Assembly (NCBI GenBank): GCA_002337125.1
Contig: DDFJ01000004.1
Coordinates: forward strand, 1,539,889 to 1,603,888
Direction: 5' to 3'
DNA length: 64,000 bases
Source of the DNA: Chitinophagaceae bacterium UBA1931
GTDB lineage: Bacteria > Bacteroidota > Bacteroidia > Chitinophagales > Chitinophagaceae
Below, in pieces: positions 1-10,001 of this stretch. Position 1 is the first letter of the stretch; the number at the start of each line of letters is the position of its first letter. The notes under the pieces were generated by a model that was not told where the DNA came from, ran no database searches, and was given only the letters and a program-made list of their open reading frames with translations. A program made the translations under genes and the position numbers.

Positions 1-966
1 TTCAAGTCCGGGTATTTTACTATTCTGGTTCCAGGTATAAAACAGTTGACTGTATTGAGAAAAATCAGCCAGTTTATAACGACCTGTTGATTCAATAATC
101 TGCAATGCCTGTGCAAATGCATCAGCAGCCTTTTTGCAATACTCAGCATTGTACGTTGGATTACCGGTAGATTCCCTGTTCATCAGCGGGCTTCCTGCAT
201 ACAACAGGTTCTTGCCAAGGAAAGCAATCGCCATGATCTTATTGATACGCCAGTTGTTATTTCCTTTGGTTTGTAAACCAACTGTTGTTTCATCCCAGTT
301 TACAGGTAACAGTTCTGCAGCTTTCTTCATATCCGCAGCAACTTTATCTGCTGTTGCCTGGTAGTTAAGCCTTGGAAGTTTAGGTGTTTCATCTGTTGGC
401 AATACCTTGTCTATATATGGAAGGCCACCCCAATATGTCATCAACATAAAATGATAGAACCCTCTGAAAAAATAAAGCTGTCCGGCAATCAGGTTTCTTT
501 CCTCATCTGTAGCTTCTGTAAGCTTGTCGAGATTGGCAAGGCCAATATTTGCCTTACGGATACAACCCCAGGATTGACTCCAGAGATTACCCTTGTCGCC
601 ATTACCCTGGCTGGTAAATTGTGCTGAGTTTGTGCTGTTCTTAAACTCCGAACCAAATATTGCACTGTTCCAAGCCCTGTAATCGCCCTGGTCTACGTTA
701 TAAGCAAACATCCTGGTTTCAGTTGGCTCCCACATTTCATCGTCGCCAAAATTCCAGTTGTTATGTGAACCCACTGCAGTGAACAATGGAAGAGAATTAT
801 ACATCTCTTCAGTGAACCCCTGGAAGTTCTTGAAGTTTTTAAAAGCTTCTGTTTCCTTGATATCGGAAAGCGGGGCTTTATCGAGATATTTTTTGCATGA
901 GACCAGCACAAGGCTCATCACAAATGTTAAGGTCAATGGCAATATGATCTTTAAATACTTTCTCAT
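1..966 (-). CDS. SusD/RagB-family outer-membrane glycan-binding lipoprotein (C-terminus off the window)
   Basis: The open frame runs from an ATG at 966 off the left edge, giving 322 residues without a stop. The N-terminus is a lipoprotein signal ending in LVSC with the acylated cysteine at residue 24. Next come the mature start KKYLDKAP and helical, TPR-like SusD segments such as GQLYFFRGFYHFMLMTYWGG, which matches the conserved SusD stretch of AxxRAxYYFxLVxxyGxVPL type. SusD proteins form the surface lid of a SusC TonB-dependent transporter and capture oligosaccharides. It starts only 11 bases after the stop of the SusC gene at 978-4109, so the two form one transcription unit. SusD proteins are usually 450-650 aa, so roughly a third to a half is missing. 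Family assignment is firm; the substrate cannot be read. Confidence 0.93.
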   Translation of the reverse strand, partial: MRKYLKIILPLTLTFVMSLVLVSCKKYLDKAPLSDIKETEAFKNFKNFQGFTEEMYNSLPLFTAVGSHNNWNFGDDEMWEPTETRMFAYNVDQGDYRAWNSAIFGSEFKNSTNSAQFTSQGNGDKGNLWSQSWGCIRKANIGLANLDKLTEATDEERNLIAGQLYFFRGFYHFMLMTYWGGLPYIDKVLPTDETPKLPRLNYQATADKVAADMKKAAELLPVNWDETTVGLQTKGNNNWRINKIMAIAFLGKNLLYAGSPLMNRESTGNPTYNAEYCKKAADAFAQALQIIESTGRYKLADFSQYSQLFYTWNQNSKIPGLE

Positions 967-977
967 TTTGTAATGGT

Positions 978-3900
978 TTATAAGTTTATGTCGATACCTG
1001 TGTTGTAACGTTTCATTGTTGGGTAGGCACCAAAACTGCTACCTCCAGAAAAGTTTGATTCACGGTCATCTGGCATATCGGTCCATAAAGCCAGGTTGTT
1101 TCCGTTTACATATATTCTAAGCGACCTCATGCCCATTTTGCTGATCGCTTTACCTGTGATTGTGTATCCAATCTCAGCATTTTTTAAACGGAGATAAGAA
1201 CCATCAAACAGGTAATGGGTACCCTCTGCACCAGTGGCAGCCAGAGAAGAGTAGCGTGGAAGCGGTGCATCGCCGCCGCCATTTGCTTTAGTCCAGTATG
1301 TACCTTCAACATATGCTACGTTTGAACCTGAATAGGTATTAAAAGTTGGGAAAGTAACTTCACGGGTTACATTGTTAACTGCATAAAACTGAACAAATGC
1401 ACTAAAGCCTTTCCAGTCTAATCCTATTGTAACGTTGTATGTATTTTGCGGGTTGCTGCTGTATTGGTAAGGAGCCCGGTCATACTGATCAATAATACCA
1501 TCACCATTAAAGTCAACAATATTATAATCGCCAGCGAGTTTGTTACGGTTGTTTGTAGAACGTTCAGTACTTCCGTAAAAATCATCCCAGCTTTGGAGGA
1601 ATCCTGAATTTAAATATGCATAGGTTTGACCAAGTGCATGACCTGCAGATTTCAGATAGTCTGCCAGTAATTCGGGATCATCTCTGTAGATAACCTTGTT
1701 TGTTGCATGGCTGACATTGATATTAGCCCATGCTCTGAATTGCTTACCAAAGTTTTGATTGAGTTTAAGCTCAACTTCAAATCCCTGTCCTTTTACTTTT
1801 CCGAGATTGGCTTTTGGAGCAGTTGCACCAAAGTAAGTAGGAATAGCACGGTTTGAACCATCAATAATAATATCACTTCTCACATCATTAAATACATCCA
1901 CACTACCGGCAACTCTGCCACGGAAGAGAGAGAAGTCAACACCTAAGTTGTGTTTCTCAACAGTTTCCCATGAGATATTCGGGTTACCTAACTGTGATAT
2001 CCTGTAAAATGTATAAGGAGTGTTTGATAACGGGCTGCCCATTTGTGTATTACCACCATAAGACCATTGGTCTCTGTAAAGCCAGCGACCGCTTACGTTA
2101 TCATCACCTACCCAACCCCATGAACCACGGAGTTTTAATAAATTGACGAACCTTACTTCCTTCATGAATTTTTCATTGCTGATAGTCCATCCTGCTGAAA
2201 AAGAAGGGAAGAAAGCAAAACGTTTTGCAGGTCCGAATTTTTCTGAACCATTATACGCTCCGTTCACTTCAAATAAATATTTTGAATCGTATGCATAAGT
2301 TCCACGGAAAACCCAGTCTTCTCTGAAATGGAAAAACTCACTACCAGTTGCATATTTTTCACGTTGGAAAAGAGCTAAACCAGAAACATCATTCTTGCCA
2401 AACTTGCGTGCATAATTCAACTGAGCCTGGTAGTTTGAGTGACGGCCAGTATAGTTTTTATCTACCGAACCTGCCTGGGGAGACCAGCGTATCTGATCAA
2501 TATAATCCAGTTGAGTTCCGGTATTGATTGGTGTTTCCAATTTAATTTCACCGGTTTCAGGGTTGATCCATTTACGTTGCGGACCATTATAAAGGTCATT
2601 TACACCACGTCCTGTTTCCCTGAAGTTATTGTCAAGTGAAAGGCTGGCTCTTGCACTTAATCCTTTCAAGATCATGTTCAGATCCTGTTGAAGTACAAAA
2701 TCTGTTGTAAGTTGTGTATTGGTTCTTTTTTCTATACCTGAAACTGCCAGGTTGTAAACCGAGTTAGGCACATCGGCATTTCTTGGCGAGTACCAGCCCC
2801 ATGTACCATCCGAATAAATCGGACGCATAGCATCGGGAGCTGAACGATAAGCAGAAGCCCAGTAAGATGCATCTCCATCGAGACTTCCCCATGGACCTTT
2901 ACGAACACCGTTAGAACCGAATAACCTCGTTGTGAATTTCGTAGTCCTGGTTAAGTTAAAATCAAGATTACTACGGATGTTGGTACGGGTATAACCGTAG
3001 CCTGGCTGATATCCCCTGTTATTGGTAAATGTCTTAAACAAGTCGCCTTCATACACAAAATCAATGGCAGCAAAATAAGTAACGAATTTTGATCCACCTG
3101 ATACATTCGCACTTGTGTTGTAAGACAACGCATTGCTCTTAAACAATTCCTTTTCCCAGTCAACGTTTGGATATCTGTCCCATTCGTCGCTGTTTGCAGG
3201 ATGACGGTATTTGTCAAGAATTCCTTCCGGCTTAAAATTTGACCAACCTGCAGGAGCATTCATCAGTTCGTTTGCAACTACAGTATTCCTGAGCGAAAGG
3301 GCATCGTATGCGTCATATTTTTCAGGCAGTTTTGAAGCCACCTTCATTGTCATGTTGGATCTTAAACGAATCGTTGGTTTTCCTTCAATACCTTTTCTGG
3401 TAGTAATTAATATTACACCATTGGCACCCTTTACACCATAAACAGCAGTAGCAGATGCATCTTTCAATATTGAAATACTTTCTACAGAAGTAATATCGAT
3501 GGTATTTAAAGCACCGGGCCTTTCAATACCATCTACAAGAATAAGTGGTGAGCTGCTGTTCCAGGATGTTTGAGCACGGATCAGAATTTGTGGATCTTCT
3601 GCGCCGGGCATACCCGATGATGCTGTAGTTACCAAGCCCGGAAGATTACCAGTTAACGCCATACCCAGGTTATTTACACCACCTGTGCGTTCCAGTACCT
3701 GGCCGGTTGTTTGTGATATGGCACCTACTACGCTGGCCTTTTTCTGCCTGCCGTAACCTACCACCACAATAGCATCTATTTCAGCGGCATTATCTTTCAA
3801 AGTAACTTTTACTGAAGTTTGGTTACCAATGGCAACTTCTTCAGCTGATTTTCCTACGAAACTTATTACAAGTATTTTCTTTCCATCAGGAACCGATATT

Positions 3901-4109
3901 GAAAACCTTCCTTTTGAATCAGTAACAGTACTGATCTTGGTTTCCTTTACCTGTACAGTGGCACCTTCCAATGGCTTTTGCTGTGCATCCAGCACAACAC
4001 CTTGTACAGAATGAGTTTTTTGTGCAGCTAGTGGCAGACTGACAACAATACACGTTGTAATTGCAATAACAGCAAAAAACAGTCTTCTCAAATATAAATT
4101 CACAATCAT
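978..4109 (-). CDS. SusC/RagA-family TonB-linked outer-membrane transporter
   Basis: The product is 1043 aa and starts at an ATG with a signal peptide ending near residue 30 (PLAAQ). A carboxypeptidase-regulatory-like (CarboxypepD_reg) domain follows at about 33-115 (VQGVVLDAQQKPLEGATVQV). The TonB box or linker region contains IVVVGYGRQKKASVVGAIS. The plug domain has the SusC signature LVDGIERPGALNTIDITSVE followed by SISILKDASATAVYGVKGAN. The rest is a 22-strand barrel ending in an aromatic-poor INL. SusC imports oligosaccharides bound by SusD with energy from TonB/ExbBD. The SusD partner is immediately downstream. The fused HTCS lies upstream on the same strand and is the likely regulator. 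No glycan enzyme lies between them, so the substrate stays open. Confidence 0.96.
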   Translation of the reverse strand: MIVNLYLRRLFFAVIAITTCIVVSLPLAAQKTHSVQGVVLDAQQKPLEGATVQVKETKISTVTDSKGRFSISVPDGKKILVISFVGKSAEEVAIGNQTSVKVTLKDNAAEIDAIVVVGYGRQKKASVVGAISQTTGQVLERTGGVNNLGMALTGNLPGLVTTASSGMPGAEDPQILIRAQTSWNSSSPLILVDGIERPGALNTIDITSVESISILKDASATAVYGVKGANGVILITTRKGIEGKPTIRLRSNMTMKVASKLPEKYDAYDALSLRNTVVANELMNAPAGWSNFKPEGILDKYRHPANSDEWDRYPNVDWEKELFKSNALSYNTSANVSGGSKFVTYFAAIDFVYEGDLFKTFTNNRGYQPGYGYTRTNIRSNLDFNLTRTTKFTTRLFGSNGVRKGPWGSLDGDASYWASAYRSAPDAMRPIYSDGTWGWYSPRNADVPNSVYNLAVSGIEKRTNTQLTTDFVLQQDLNMILKGLSARASLSLDNNFRETGRGVNDLYNGPQRKWINPETGEIKLETPINTGTQLDYIDQIRWSPQAGSVDKNYTGRHSNYQAQLNYARKFGKNDVSGLALFQREKYATGSEFFHFREDWVFRGTYAYDSKYLFEVNGAYNGSEKFGPAKRFAFFPSFSAGWTISNEKFMKEVRFVNLLKLRGSWGWVGDDNVSGRWLYRDQWSYGGNTQMGSPLSNTPYTFYRISQLGNPNISWETVEKHNLGVDFSLFRGRVAGSVDVFNDVRSDIIIDGSNRAIPTYFGATAPKANLGKVKGQGFEVELKLNQNFGKQFRAWANINVSHATNKVIYRDDPELLADYLKSAGHALGQTYAYLNSGFLQSWDDFYGSTERSTNNRNKLAGDYNIVDFNGDGIIDQYDRAPYQYSSNPQNTYNVTIGLDWKGFSAFVQFYAVNNVTREVTFPTFNTYSGSNVAYVEGTYWTKANGGGDAPLPRYSSLAATGAEGTHYLFDGSYLRLKNAEIGYTITGKAISKMGMRSLRIYVNGNNLALWTDMPDDRESNFSGGSSFGAYPTMKRYNTGIDINL

Positions 4110-4180
4110 GTAATTTTTTGATTTAAAAGATGGGGATTGCTCTGATTTGAGCAGGATATCTTTATCTCTGTGCAGCGACT

Positions 4181-4198
4181 AAATGGCGCCCGCCATTT
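4181..4198 (+). terminator. Short GC-rich hairpin with T-run in the SusC leader
   Basis: AAATGGC (4181-4187) pairs with GCCATTT (4192-4198) over a GCCC loop and is followed on the plus strand by further T residues (to 4201). In plus orientation this looks like a rho-independent terminator, though no plus-strand gene is close. In the SusC transcript it would be a leader hairpin 72-89 bases before the start codon. Confidence 0.4.
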
Positions 4199-4517
4199 TT
4201 TGTCCCGGGAATTGTCATGTAACTCTTTTCATATGGCAATGTTTTGGTTTTTATTTTGCGGCCTTGTGAGGCCCGGCAGTTAGTAAATTTTTTTATAGCA
4301 CATCGAAAACATTACCGGGCTTCGGAAAACAAGCTGGTTAATTTACCACCATCATTTATTCCTGATTTTGTGGCGCAGCAATTAACAGTTGCCCGGTTTC
4401 AATAGCCAAAATTGGACTTTTGACAATTTGAATTCTTGCACATTTAGCTAATTTTCTGTACTAAATGTTCAATTTTTATTTTCACAAATATTTGAATATC
4501 AATTAAATAGAAAATAA

Positions 4518-4530
4518 TGTACAAATGACA
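4518..4530 (-). promoter_or_regulatory. Shared motif copy 1 (TGTACAAATGACA)
   Basis: One of three near-identical 13-base sequences in non-coding DNA of the first 10 kb (others at 9045-9057 and 10002-10014). All sit upstream of minus-strand genes. This copy is about 409 bases upstream of the SusC start. A role as binding site for the AraC-type domain of the neighbouring HTCS is a guess. Confidence 0.3.
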
Positions 4531-4717
4531 CTTATGAAGTGAAAGAAAAAGCAAGCCCGGGTTTGAAAATCAGTTCATCCTGTGGCATTAATTCTTTGAA
4601 TAAGCTGGAAAAAAGCTGTTAAACCGGCAATGAATCATCACCGATTCTTCGGCTTACCGGGAGGGTTTCAGTGTAAATGATGAAAGAATTTTTATGGCTG
4701 ATTTAGGCCTGCGTTGA

Positions 4718-7700
4718 TTAATCAGCTTCAATATTGCCAGCATCATTATTACTTCGCTTTTGCGCTGCATATTCCGATGGCGACAGGTTATACTTTGCTT
4801 TAAATGCCCTGGTGAAGTAATTTGGCGAAGAAAATCCCACCATATACCCGATCTGCGAGATCTTCAAATCGGATTTTTCTAACAATACTGCTGCCTTTTT
4901 TAGTTTTATTGACCTGATGAATTCTACCGGAGTTTCGCCCGTGATATCGACAATTTTGCTGTATAATGAGCCCCGGCTCATAAATAAGTGCTTACTTAAA
5001 TCTTCAACACTCAGATCTGGACTGTCAATATTGGCCTCAATGTACTGAGTAATGGTAGTCAAAAGCTTTTCATCTTCCGATTCTACCTTGATCTCAGAAG
5101 GAATCACACTGATTTTTTTGCTGTAAGTTTCTTTCAGGTTCTGGTTCAGTGCCACAAGATTTTTAATCTTGACATTGAGTATTTCAAAGTTAAATGGCTT
5201 GGTTAAATAGTCTGAGGCCCCGGTTGAAAGACCTTTCAACTGATTCGCATCACCGGTAATTGCTGTGAGTAATAAAACAGGTATATGACTTGTTCGTTTA
5301 TCTGCCTTGATCTTCCTGCACAAGGTAATACCATCCATGCCCGGCATATTAATATCACTCACCACCACATGTGGGTGTGAGGAAAGAACCTTTTGCCATC
5401 CCTCTTTGCCGTCAGAAGCTTCAACAATTTTGTAATACGGGCTTAGGCTATCTTTCAGGTATTGCCTGAAGTCTTCATTATCTTCAATCAGCAAAACAGT
5501 AAACTTGTCTAATGCACTATTCTTTACACTACTGCGCCGTTCTTGTGATCCGACGTTCCGGTTCTCCTGTTCTGCGGATGTATTGATTGGCTCACAAGGC
5601 AGTATTACTGTAAACACACTGCCTTTGCCAGGTTCACTTTCCACATCAATACTGCCACCATGCAATTTGGCAAATTCCTTTGCAATCGAAAGACCTATCC
5701 CACTGCCTTGGTTTATTACCTCCTGGTTATCACCCGCCTGGAAAAAGCGCTCAAATATCTTCTCCTTCACTTCTTTCGACATGCCAACTCCTGAATCAGA
5801 AACAATAATCTTTAAATCCTTGACTGCACTACTTTGAATTTCTAAGGATACACGCCCTCCTTTGGGAGTAAACTTAAATGCATTTGATAAAAGGTTGAGA
5901 AGAATACGTTCAACCTTATCCCTGTCAAATAAAGTATCGAAATGTGCAACAGAACTTGAACAGGTGAATTCAATTGATTTAGCTTCTGCAATTTCTTTGA
6001 ATGAGTCGCCGGTTTCCTTTACAAAAGAAATAATATCACCGGCAGTTAAGTTTAGCTTTAACTCGTTATCATCAAGCTTTCTGAAATCAAGCAGTTGATT
6101 AACGAGGTTCAAAAGTCTTCCGGCATTCCTTTTCACCATTGAAAGCTGGGACTGTTTTTCTGCATTTTCTTCCTGGCTGAGCAACCGTTCTACCGGACCA
6201 ACAATAAGTGATATGGGAGTTCTGAATTCATGACTAAGGTTGGTAAGAAACTTAATTCTGAGCTGGTCAAATTCATGCTGCCTTTCTGCTTCTTTTCTTT
6301 CCTGCTCAATCATTTGTTTTACCTGTAATCGTTCCTGCTCAATGGCAAACCTGTTTCGAAGTTTGCGCATACCCTGGTAACGAAGCATCATAATAATACC
6401 AATAGCAAGAAGAAAATATAACGCATAGGCATAGCCGCTACGCCAGAATGGCGGCCTTACAATAATGCGGATCGTTTTTTCCGGTGTACTCCATGAGCCA
6501 TCATCGCTGGTAGCCTTTATACGAAAAACATATTCTCCCGGATCAATGTTTGTATATACAGCCGTATGAGAATTACCAATGACGTTCCAGTCCCGGTCAA
6601 AGCCCTGCAGTTTGTAAGCATAACGGCTGTCCTGCGGTGCTGTATAATCAAGTGCAATAAAATCTAAAGAAAAGTTTTGCTTATAATCAAGTACAATTTC
6701 CTTCGCTGTAGATATGTTTTCCCTTATGGCCTCATCATTACCAGGAATAACTATTTTATTAGAGATTTTGAGCGCTGTGAACTGAAGTGAAGGAACATTT
6801 TTGTTGCTGTGCAAACTAAACGGGTCAAAATAATTGAAGCCATCAAGGCCCCCAAAAAACAGTTGCCCGTCAGCAGTTCTTAATCCTGCTCCGAGCGAAA
6901 AAGCATTTCGCTGCAAACCATTTTGATAATAGTAATTTTTAAACTTGAGTGTTGACTGGTCAAAACTGCTGATGCCTTTATTTGTGCTGACCCATATTTT
7001 CCCTGAATTGTCTTCAAGAATTTTATAAACAACTGCATTTGACAGTCCCTCGGGTTCGGAATAAGAATTAAATCTTCCGTTTTTCCTGTCGAATTTACTC
7101 AGCCCACCACCCTGCGAACCAACCCACATATTTCCTGAATGGTCAAGATGAATGTTCGTTATAACATTGGAAGGAAGGTGACTGTTACCACTATTATAAA
7201 TTTTCACCGAATTGTTTAATGGATTGTATACTGCAACTCCTGCACCACTCGAGCCAATCCAGATATTCCCTTCTGAATCCTCTTCTATACTGCGGCAGTA
7301 CCATGCATCAAGTATTCCAGTCCCTTCTGTTTTGCCGGGATAAAAAAATGCATCCGACTCAGGGTAATAAACAACGACTCCATTTCCATTAGTGCCCATC
7401 CACATATGTCCTCGTCTATCCACCTTTAAACAAAAAACATCATTATTAAGAAGGTCGTGTGGAGCTTTGCCTTTCACATATTGGCGAACAGCCCCTGAAA
7501 GCATGTTCATTACATACACTCCGTGTTTGTAAGTGGCAACCCATAATTCATTACCAGATCTTTCCATTGCAAGAATGGTCAGCGAGTTATTTTCATTTCC
7601 CCCGGTAAGTTTTGGATGATCAAACAGTCCTGTCTTTCTATGATAAAGATTTAGTCCCCCTCCATCAGTACCTACATAAATATCTCCTGATGGCGCTTCC

Positions 7701-8830
7701 GCAAAAGATGTGACAAAAGATGAACTCAAACCAAAAGGATCAACGGGATTGCTTTCACGGAGATTGAAAAAAGCAAGATTCTTATCGTATTTGCTTACTC
7801 CTCCAAGATAGGCTCCAATCCAATATATACCAGCACTGTCAATAAAGATGCTCCTGATTGATTTTCCAACAAGGCTGTATTTTCTTCTTTTATCTGATTG
7901 AATTCTTTCAGAAGTTCCTGAAGCTGGATCAAAAATATCCACTCCATTTTCAGTACCCACCCATATTTGTCCCGCCTTATCTGCACGTAGTGCATAAATA
8001 CTGTTCTCCCCAGCTCCGTTAGCTGCAGAACTGCTGAAACTATAATTTTTAAAGCCTGTACCATTGGGCAACAATTGACTTAACCCATTGGTAGTACCAA
8101 ACCATAAATTGTTTCTACTGTCTTCAGCAATTGCCCTTACTCCCGTTCCTGCAATTGAAGCAGGATCATTGTCAGTGTGTATATATAATTTGAAACTGCG
8201 ATTGTTTTTCGAATAAAGAAACAAGCCTGCATTCGTTCCAACCCATAACCTTCTCTGACTATCTTCAAAAATGCTGAGAACTGTATTGCTCATCACTCTA
8301 TCAAGCCTTGTGAGCTTAATAGTTCCTTTTTTATTCTTTTCAGTTTCGTAATTTATTTTGTACAAACCAAAATAACCACCCACCAACAAATTACCATCCT
8401 TGTCTTCAAAAATTGCACGGGTAGCACTGCCCCCCATAAATGTAAAATTTGTAAACGCTTCTCTTTTGCGGTCAAAAACAGATAATGACTGATTCGTCCC
8501 AATCCATAGATTACCAAGATGATCTTCATAAAGTGCACTAATAACATTCCCGCCAATCGATGTAGTATCAGTGAGGTTATGCCTGTACACTGTAAAATTC
8601 ACTCCATCAAACTTATTCAGTCCATCATCAGTACCAAACCACATATAACCGAGTTTGTCTTTGACGATTGCGTTTACTGAACTGGAAGAAAGACCATCTT
8701 TACTGTTGAAATTAATAAAATTAATACCCGTTTCCTGTGCAAGACTTACATTAAAACACAAGCAACCTAAGAGGAGAAAAGAAAACAACTTTTTCCTAAT
8801 GGCAGAGATAAAATAAAAACAGTAATTCAT
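4718..8830 (-). CDS. Hybrid two-component system (HTCS): propeller sensor, kinase, receiver and AraC in one chain
   Basis: The product is 1370 aa from the ATG at 8830, preferred because it begins a signal peptide ending in SLAQ; an in-frame ATG at 8899 adds 23 residues that spoil it. The periplasmic part holds about 13-14 Reg_prop repeats (pattern DxxGxxWxGTxxGL), probably two seven-bladed propellers, then a Y_Y_Y domain (YAYKLQGFDRDWNVIGN). One membrane segment lies near residue 800. The cytoplasmic part has HisKA with SHEFRTP (phospho-accepting His at about 867), HATPase_c (N box NLLSNAFKF, GSGIGLSIAKEF), a receiver with the phospho-acceptor Asp at about 1159 (VVSDINMPGMDG) and an AraC-type HTH at about 1263-1363. 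HTCS proteins sense a released sugar and switch on the adjacent SusCD locus. All catalytic motifs look intact. Confidence 0.95.
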   Translation of the reverse strand: MNYCFYFISAIRKKLFSFLLLGCLCFNVSLAQETGINFINFNSKDGLSSSSVNAIVKDKLGYMWFGTDDGLNKFDGVNFTVYRHNLTDTTSIGGNVISALYEDHLGNLWIGTNQSLSVFDRKREAFTNFTFMGGSATRAIFEDKDGNLLVGGYFGLYKINYETEKNKKGTIKLTRLDRVMSNTVLSIFEDSQRRLWVGTNAGLFLYSKNNRSFKLYIHTDNDPASIAGTGVRAIAEDSRNNLWFGTTNGLSQLLPNGTGFKNYSFSSSAANGAGENSIYALRADKAGQIWVGTENGVDIFDPASGTSERIQSDKRRKYSLVGKSIRSIFIDSAGIYWIGAYLGGVSKYDKNLAFFNLRESNPVDPFGLSSSFVTSFAEAPSGDIYVGTDGGGLNLYHRKTGLFDHPKLTGGNENNSLTILAMERSGNELWVATYKHGVYVMNMLSGAVRQYVKGKAPHDLLNNDVFCLKVDRRGHMWMGTNGNGVVVYYPESDAFFYPGKTEGTGILDAWYCRSIEEDSEGNIWIGSSGAGVAVYNPLNNSVKIYNSGNSHLPSNVITNIHLDHSGNMWVGSQGGGLSKFDRKNGRFNSYSEPEGLSNAVVYKILEDNSGKIWVSTNKGISSFDQSTLKFKNYYYQNGLQRNAFSLGAGLRTADGQLFFGGLDGFNYFDPFSLHSNKNVPSLQFTALKISNKIVIPGNDEAIRENISTAKEIVLDYKQNFSLDFIALDYTAPQDSRYAYKLQGFDRDWNVIGNSHTAVYTNIDPGEYVFRIKATSDDGSWSTPEKTIRIIVRPPFWRSGYAYALYFLLAIGIIMMLRYQGMRKLRNRFAIEQERLQVKQMIEQERKEAERQHEFDQLRIKFLTNLSHEFRTPISLIVGPVERLLSQEENAEKQSQLSMVKRNAGRLLNLVNQLLDFRKLDDNELKLNLTAGDIISFVKETGDSFKEIAEAKSIEFTCSSSVAHFDTLFDRDKVERILLNLLSNAFKFTPKGGRVSLEIQSSAVKDLKIIVSDSGVGMSKEVKEKIFERFFQAGDNQEVINQGSGIGLSIAKEFAKLHGGSIDVESEPGKGSVFTVILPCEPINTSAEQENRNVGSQERRSSVKNSALDKFTVLLIEDNEDFRQYLKDSLSPYYKIVEASDGKEGWQKVLSSHPHVVVSDINMPGMDGITLCRKIKADKRTSHIPVLLLTAITGDANQLKGLSTGASDYLTKPFNFEILNVKIKNLVALNQNLKETYSKKISVIPSEIKVESEDEKLLTTITQYIEANIDSPDLSVEDLSKHLFMSRGSLYSKIVDITGETPVEFIRSIKLKKAAVLLEKSDLKISQIGYMVGFSSPNYFTRAFKAKYNLSPSEYAAQKRSNNDAGNIEAD

Positions 8831-9235
8831 GGGCTTATTATTGGTTATTGCATCCCGCCCACACTTAAGTAAATTAACTTTCTCTATTACAGCAATCATA
8901 ATTTAGAAAAAACCTTTCAATTTCACAAACGAAACACACAAATCTATCATTCAATTAGAAAATTGGTATAATCCTTATCCTGCACGAGTTTTTTCAAGCT
9001 TCTGCACATGCAACCGAAACAAATTATCACAATTCAAGAATAAATGTACAAAAGACATTTAATAATAAAGCGCATTTTTTTTAAACGGCTCTATTAAAAA
9101 TAGAATTCCGGAATCCTTCCAAAGCTTTTTCTGTAAATATCCCAACAAAGTTTTTGATATAACACTGAATATGAGCGCTTCAGTACAAAACTCCTCATAC
9201 AGTCACGAATGGAATATTTCTTTTTTACGTGACAA
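8831..9235. other. 405-bp intergenic region upstream of the HTCS
   Basis: AT-rich, no supportable gene. It should carry the HTCS promoter. On the minus strand TAGATTTG (8939-8946) fits the Bacteroidota -7 box TAnnTTTG, but no matching -33 TTTG is seen, so this is weak. One copy of the shared 13-base motif lies at 9045-9057. Confidence 0.6.
9045..9057 (-). promoter_or_regulatory. Shared motif copy 2 (TGTACAAAAGACA)
   Basis: Differs from copy 1 at one base and from copy 3 at one base. It lies 215 bases upstream of the preferred HTCS start. The similarity also extends one to several bases beyond the 13-base core (AATGTACAAAAGACATT here). Confidence 0.35.
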
Positions 9236-9940
9236 CTATTTTAAAACAGAAGCTGCAAACGCAAGAATCTTGTATAAATCTTCTTTATTATTAAAATTGA
9301 TTTGCTTCTGCTCCAGGAAATTGTTGAGCTCCTGCTGTTTGCCGGAGAAAAGTTTACTAACACCTTTTTTGGTTGCGGGATAAACCTGGTCCGAATTCTT
9401 GATGAAATAATAATCATCAGAAAAAATATACACTGTATTTACATCAGATGTCAGTTTCATCACACCACCACCTTCAGTTGGAGTTATATTATTATACGAA
9501 CTGGTTGAGGTTGTTCCGGAATATGTACCATAGGCTCCTTTTTTCTCCTGCCCATTATATTTAAGTGATCGTCTTATGAGCAGGTTATAAACAGGGTTAT
9601 GGGTAATTTGCTGAAGAAATTCTTTTTTACAATAATAAAAGGTATCAACGCCAATCACAATCTCACGGAAATTTTCGCCCTGCGACAATTCTAATGTATC
9701 ACCTTTTGCATCGATAAAAAGGATCATATTGGTTAAATAACTGTAATTGAGCTTTGCTGCTGTAACAGTACCATTTTTATAAATTGCCTGACCTGCAGTA
9801 AACTGGTCATATTGATACATCTTATTCGTGAGCTCCTGCTCATTTTGTTTTACAGGATTGATTGTTACTTTATTGGGATTCTGGGCAAGTGTAAACTGGT
9901 AAACAAAGATTGCAAGCAGTCCTAAGGAAATCCGTTTCAT
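9236..9940 (-). CDS. Secreted protein of unknown function, paralogue of the gene at 20523-21167
   Basis: The product is 234 aa with a signal peptide (MKRISLGLLAIFVYQFTLAQ) and no membrane segment after it. I do not recognise a named domain in the body. It aligns by eye along its length with the protein at 20523-21167: both have an N-terminal segment of the form YxTGKIxxKxGxxxxxKLNYxxLTxxMxF, a central DTFYY or DTVFV strand with a KEF helix, and a C-terminal segment where a KK/EKQ helix is followed by a short helix of the type xxKxDLxxLxxL. That tail recurs in secreted Bacteroidota proteins of unknown role. It stands alone downstream of the SDR terminator, 62 bases after a copy of the shared motif (10002-10014); a near-perfect dyad CTTCTGC/GCAGAAG lies at 10058-10073. 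Location is probably periplasm or outer-membrane associated. Confidence 0.8.
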   Translation of the reverse strand: MKRISLGLLAIFVYQFTLAQNPNKVTINPVKQNEQELTNKMYQYDQFTAGQAIYKNGTVTAAKLNYSYLTNMILFIDAKGDTLELSQGENFREIVIGVDTFYYCKKEFLQQITHNPVYNLLIRRSLKYNGQEKKGAYGTYSGTTSTSSYNNITPTEGGGVMKLTSDVNTVYIFSDDYYFIKNSDQVYPATKKGVSKLFSGKQQELNNFLEQKQINFNNKEDLYKILAFAASVLK

Positions 9941-10001
9941 ATGAAGTTAGTTGAATAAAATAATTCCGAATTTAAGGAGAAAAATGAAATATAAAAATAA
10001 T

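Larger units (their letters stand above)
4110..4717. other. 608-bp intergenic region upstream of SusC
   Basis: No supportable ORF. It holds the leader and promoter of the SusC gene at 978-4109 and the 3' flank of the HTCS gene. Two local structures are listed separately: a short perfect hairpin (4181-4198) and one copy of a 13-base motif shared with two other sites (4518-4530). I could not find a clean TTTG/TAnnTTTG promoter pair on the minus strand. Confidence 0.7.

Noticed and set aside
5505..6098. Plus-strand ORFs inside the HTCS gene
   Set aside because: They are antisense shadows of strongly conserved kinase and receiver codons.
9171..9383. 70-codon plus-strand ORF near the start of the small secreted protein locus
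   Set aside because: It overlaps the 3' end of the minus-strand gene, which has a paralogue and signal peptide.
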